Assembly: GCA_027068235.1 (NCBI GenBank)
Contig: JAMOUE010000408.1
Coordinates: forward strand, 1-5,758
Reading direction: 5' to 3'
Length of the DNA stretch: 5,758 nucleotides
From: Deltaproteobacteria bacterium
GTDB taxonomy: Bacteria; Desulfobacterota; Dissulfuribacteria; Dissulfuribacterales; QOAL01
The notes under the pieces are model-generated. The model was not told where the DNA came from, made no database searches, and saw only the letters and a program-made list of their open reading frames with translations. The position numbers and the translations under genes were made by a program. This document shows positions 5,292 to 5,758 of this stretch, piece by piece (position 1 is the first letter of the stretch; each line of letters starts with the position of its first letter).

Positions 5292-5758
5292 TTGCCAAGT
5301 TTCTCCTGAAAGAGGTTGGAAATCTTCTCTTTTATGAGCCTCTTGCCAGCTTCATCGGGAAGAAGGTTCAAGATTGTATCAATGTAGTTTCGTTCAGCAA
5401 TGATGCCAAGAGACTGTTCAAAGTTTATGTCAAATAACCAGCTAAGCCGCATAACCATAAAGTCGAGCTGATTTTTTACGTCTTCCCATCTGATAACATA
5501 ACCTGAACAAAAGTCGTTGATGATTTTTTCCGATATGGTTTGCCCATAGGGAAGGCCAAGGTTTATGTCACTTGTCCCCTTGCCCTTTTTATAAAATTCA
5601 TCAAAGACCCGCCAGATGTCTATCTTGTCTGCATCTCTGAGGATCTTTGCCAAAGTGAGTTTGAAGCCCTTAAACTCTGCTGGAATGGAGAATTTGTTGT
5701 GTACAGATATGGCGTCAATGACCATATTTTTGTCTTGTTCTTCCAGTTGTGAAAGGAC
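5288..5758 (-). CDS. HD-domain protein, C-terminal part (5' truncated by window edge)
   Basis: The frame is open to the right edge: upstream of the internal ATG at 5725 the codons read VLSQLEEQDKN without a stop, so the gene starts outside the window and that ATG is probably internal. 156 C-terminal residues are visible. They resemble the C-terminal half of an HD-superfamily metal-dependent phosphohydrolase: VIDAISVHNKFSIP (visible residues 13-26) matches the usual 'AI..HN...IP' helix, and LAKILRDADKIDIWRVF (36-52) matches the 'lRDADkLDi' block that supplies the last metal-binding Asp. The remaining 100 residues are helical and end in KISNLFQEKLGK. The N-terminal H and HD catalytic motifs lie beyond the edge, so activity cannot be judged. 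Substrate is unknown; HD enzymes act on nucleotides, cyclic dinucleotides or other phosphomonoesters or diesters. The gene overlaps the cytochrome gene by 4 bp and is the first visible member of the operon. Confidence 0.75.
   Translation of the reverse strand, partial: VLSQLEEQDKNMVIDAISVHNKFSIPAEFKGFKLTLAKILRDADKIDIWRVFDEFYKKGKGTSDINLGLPYGQTISEKIINDFCSGYVIRWEDVKNQLDFMVMRLSWLFDINFEQSLGIIAERNYIDTILNLLPDEAGKRLIKEKISNLFQEKLGK
5303..5307 (-). promoter_or_regulatory. Ribosome binding site of the small cytochrome c gene
   Basis: AGGAG on the minus strand, 11 nt before the ATG at 5291 and inside the 3' end of the HD-domain gene. It supports independent initiation in addition to coupling through the ATGA overlap. 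Confidence 0.5.

Noticed and set aside
5723..5725. ATG as start of the HD-domain gene
   Set aside because: The frame stays open to the window end, and the upstream residues fit an HD-domain helix that would be cut by this start.

Overview
The window is a compact bacterial segment of moderate GC with six genes, two cut by the window edges, and almost no non-coding DNA. The only intergenic stretch of any size is 60 bp. A small membrane-anchored cytochrome with two CxxCH haem motifs, an HDOD signalling protein and an HD-domain protein together suggest an anaerobic or respiring Gram-negative, perhaps of the Desulfobacterota (deltaproteobacterial) type. That placement is inference; no marker gene here fixes the taxon.

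Left block (+ strand, 2-1767): the 3' part of a gene encoding a long pentapeptide-repeat solenoid fused to a two-helix potassium-channel pore. It is followed, almost touching, by an HDOD-domain protein that starts at TTG and whose Shine-Dalgarno lies inside the channel gene. The pair looks co-transcribed and translationally linked.

Middle (1768-1827): a short convergent junction between the two gene blocks. It holds only weak A/T hairpins and no convincing terminator.

Right block (- strand, 5758 down to 1828): a tightly packed operon read in the order HD-domain protein (5' end outside the window), small di-haem cytochrome c, spermidine synthase SpeE, M20 amidohydrolase, and YbdK/GCS2-type carboxylate-amine ligase. 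Junctions are 4-bp ATGA overlaps or gaps of 12-18 bp. SpeE makes spermidine, the M20 enzyme should hydrolyse an amide or N-acyl bond, and the YbdK-type enzyme should form a gamma-glutamyl-like amide. The last three genes could therefore form a polyamine conjugation/deconjugation module, but this is a hypothesis from gene order. The cytochrome and HD protein have no obvious biochemical link to it.

I see no tRNA, rRNA, CRISPR array, insertion sequence or phage gene. The points most worth a second look are the SpeE-M20-YbdK gene set, the pentapeptide-channel fusion coupled to HDOD, and the tiny di-haem cytochrome inside a polyamine operon.
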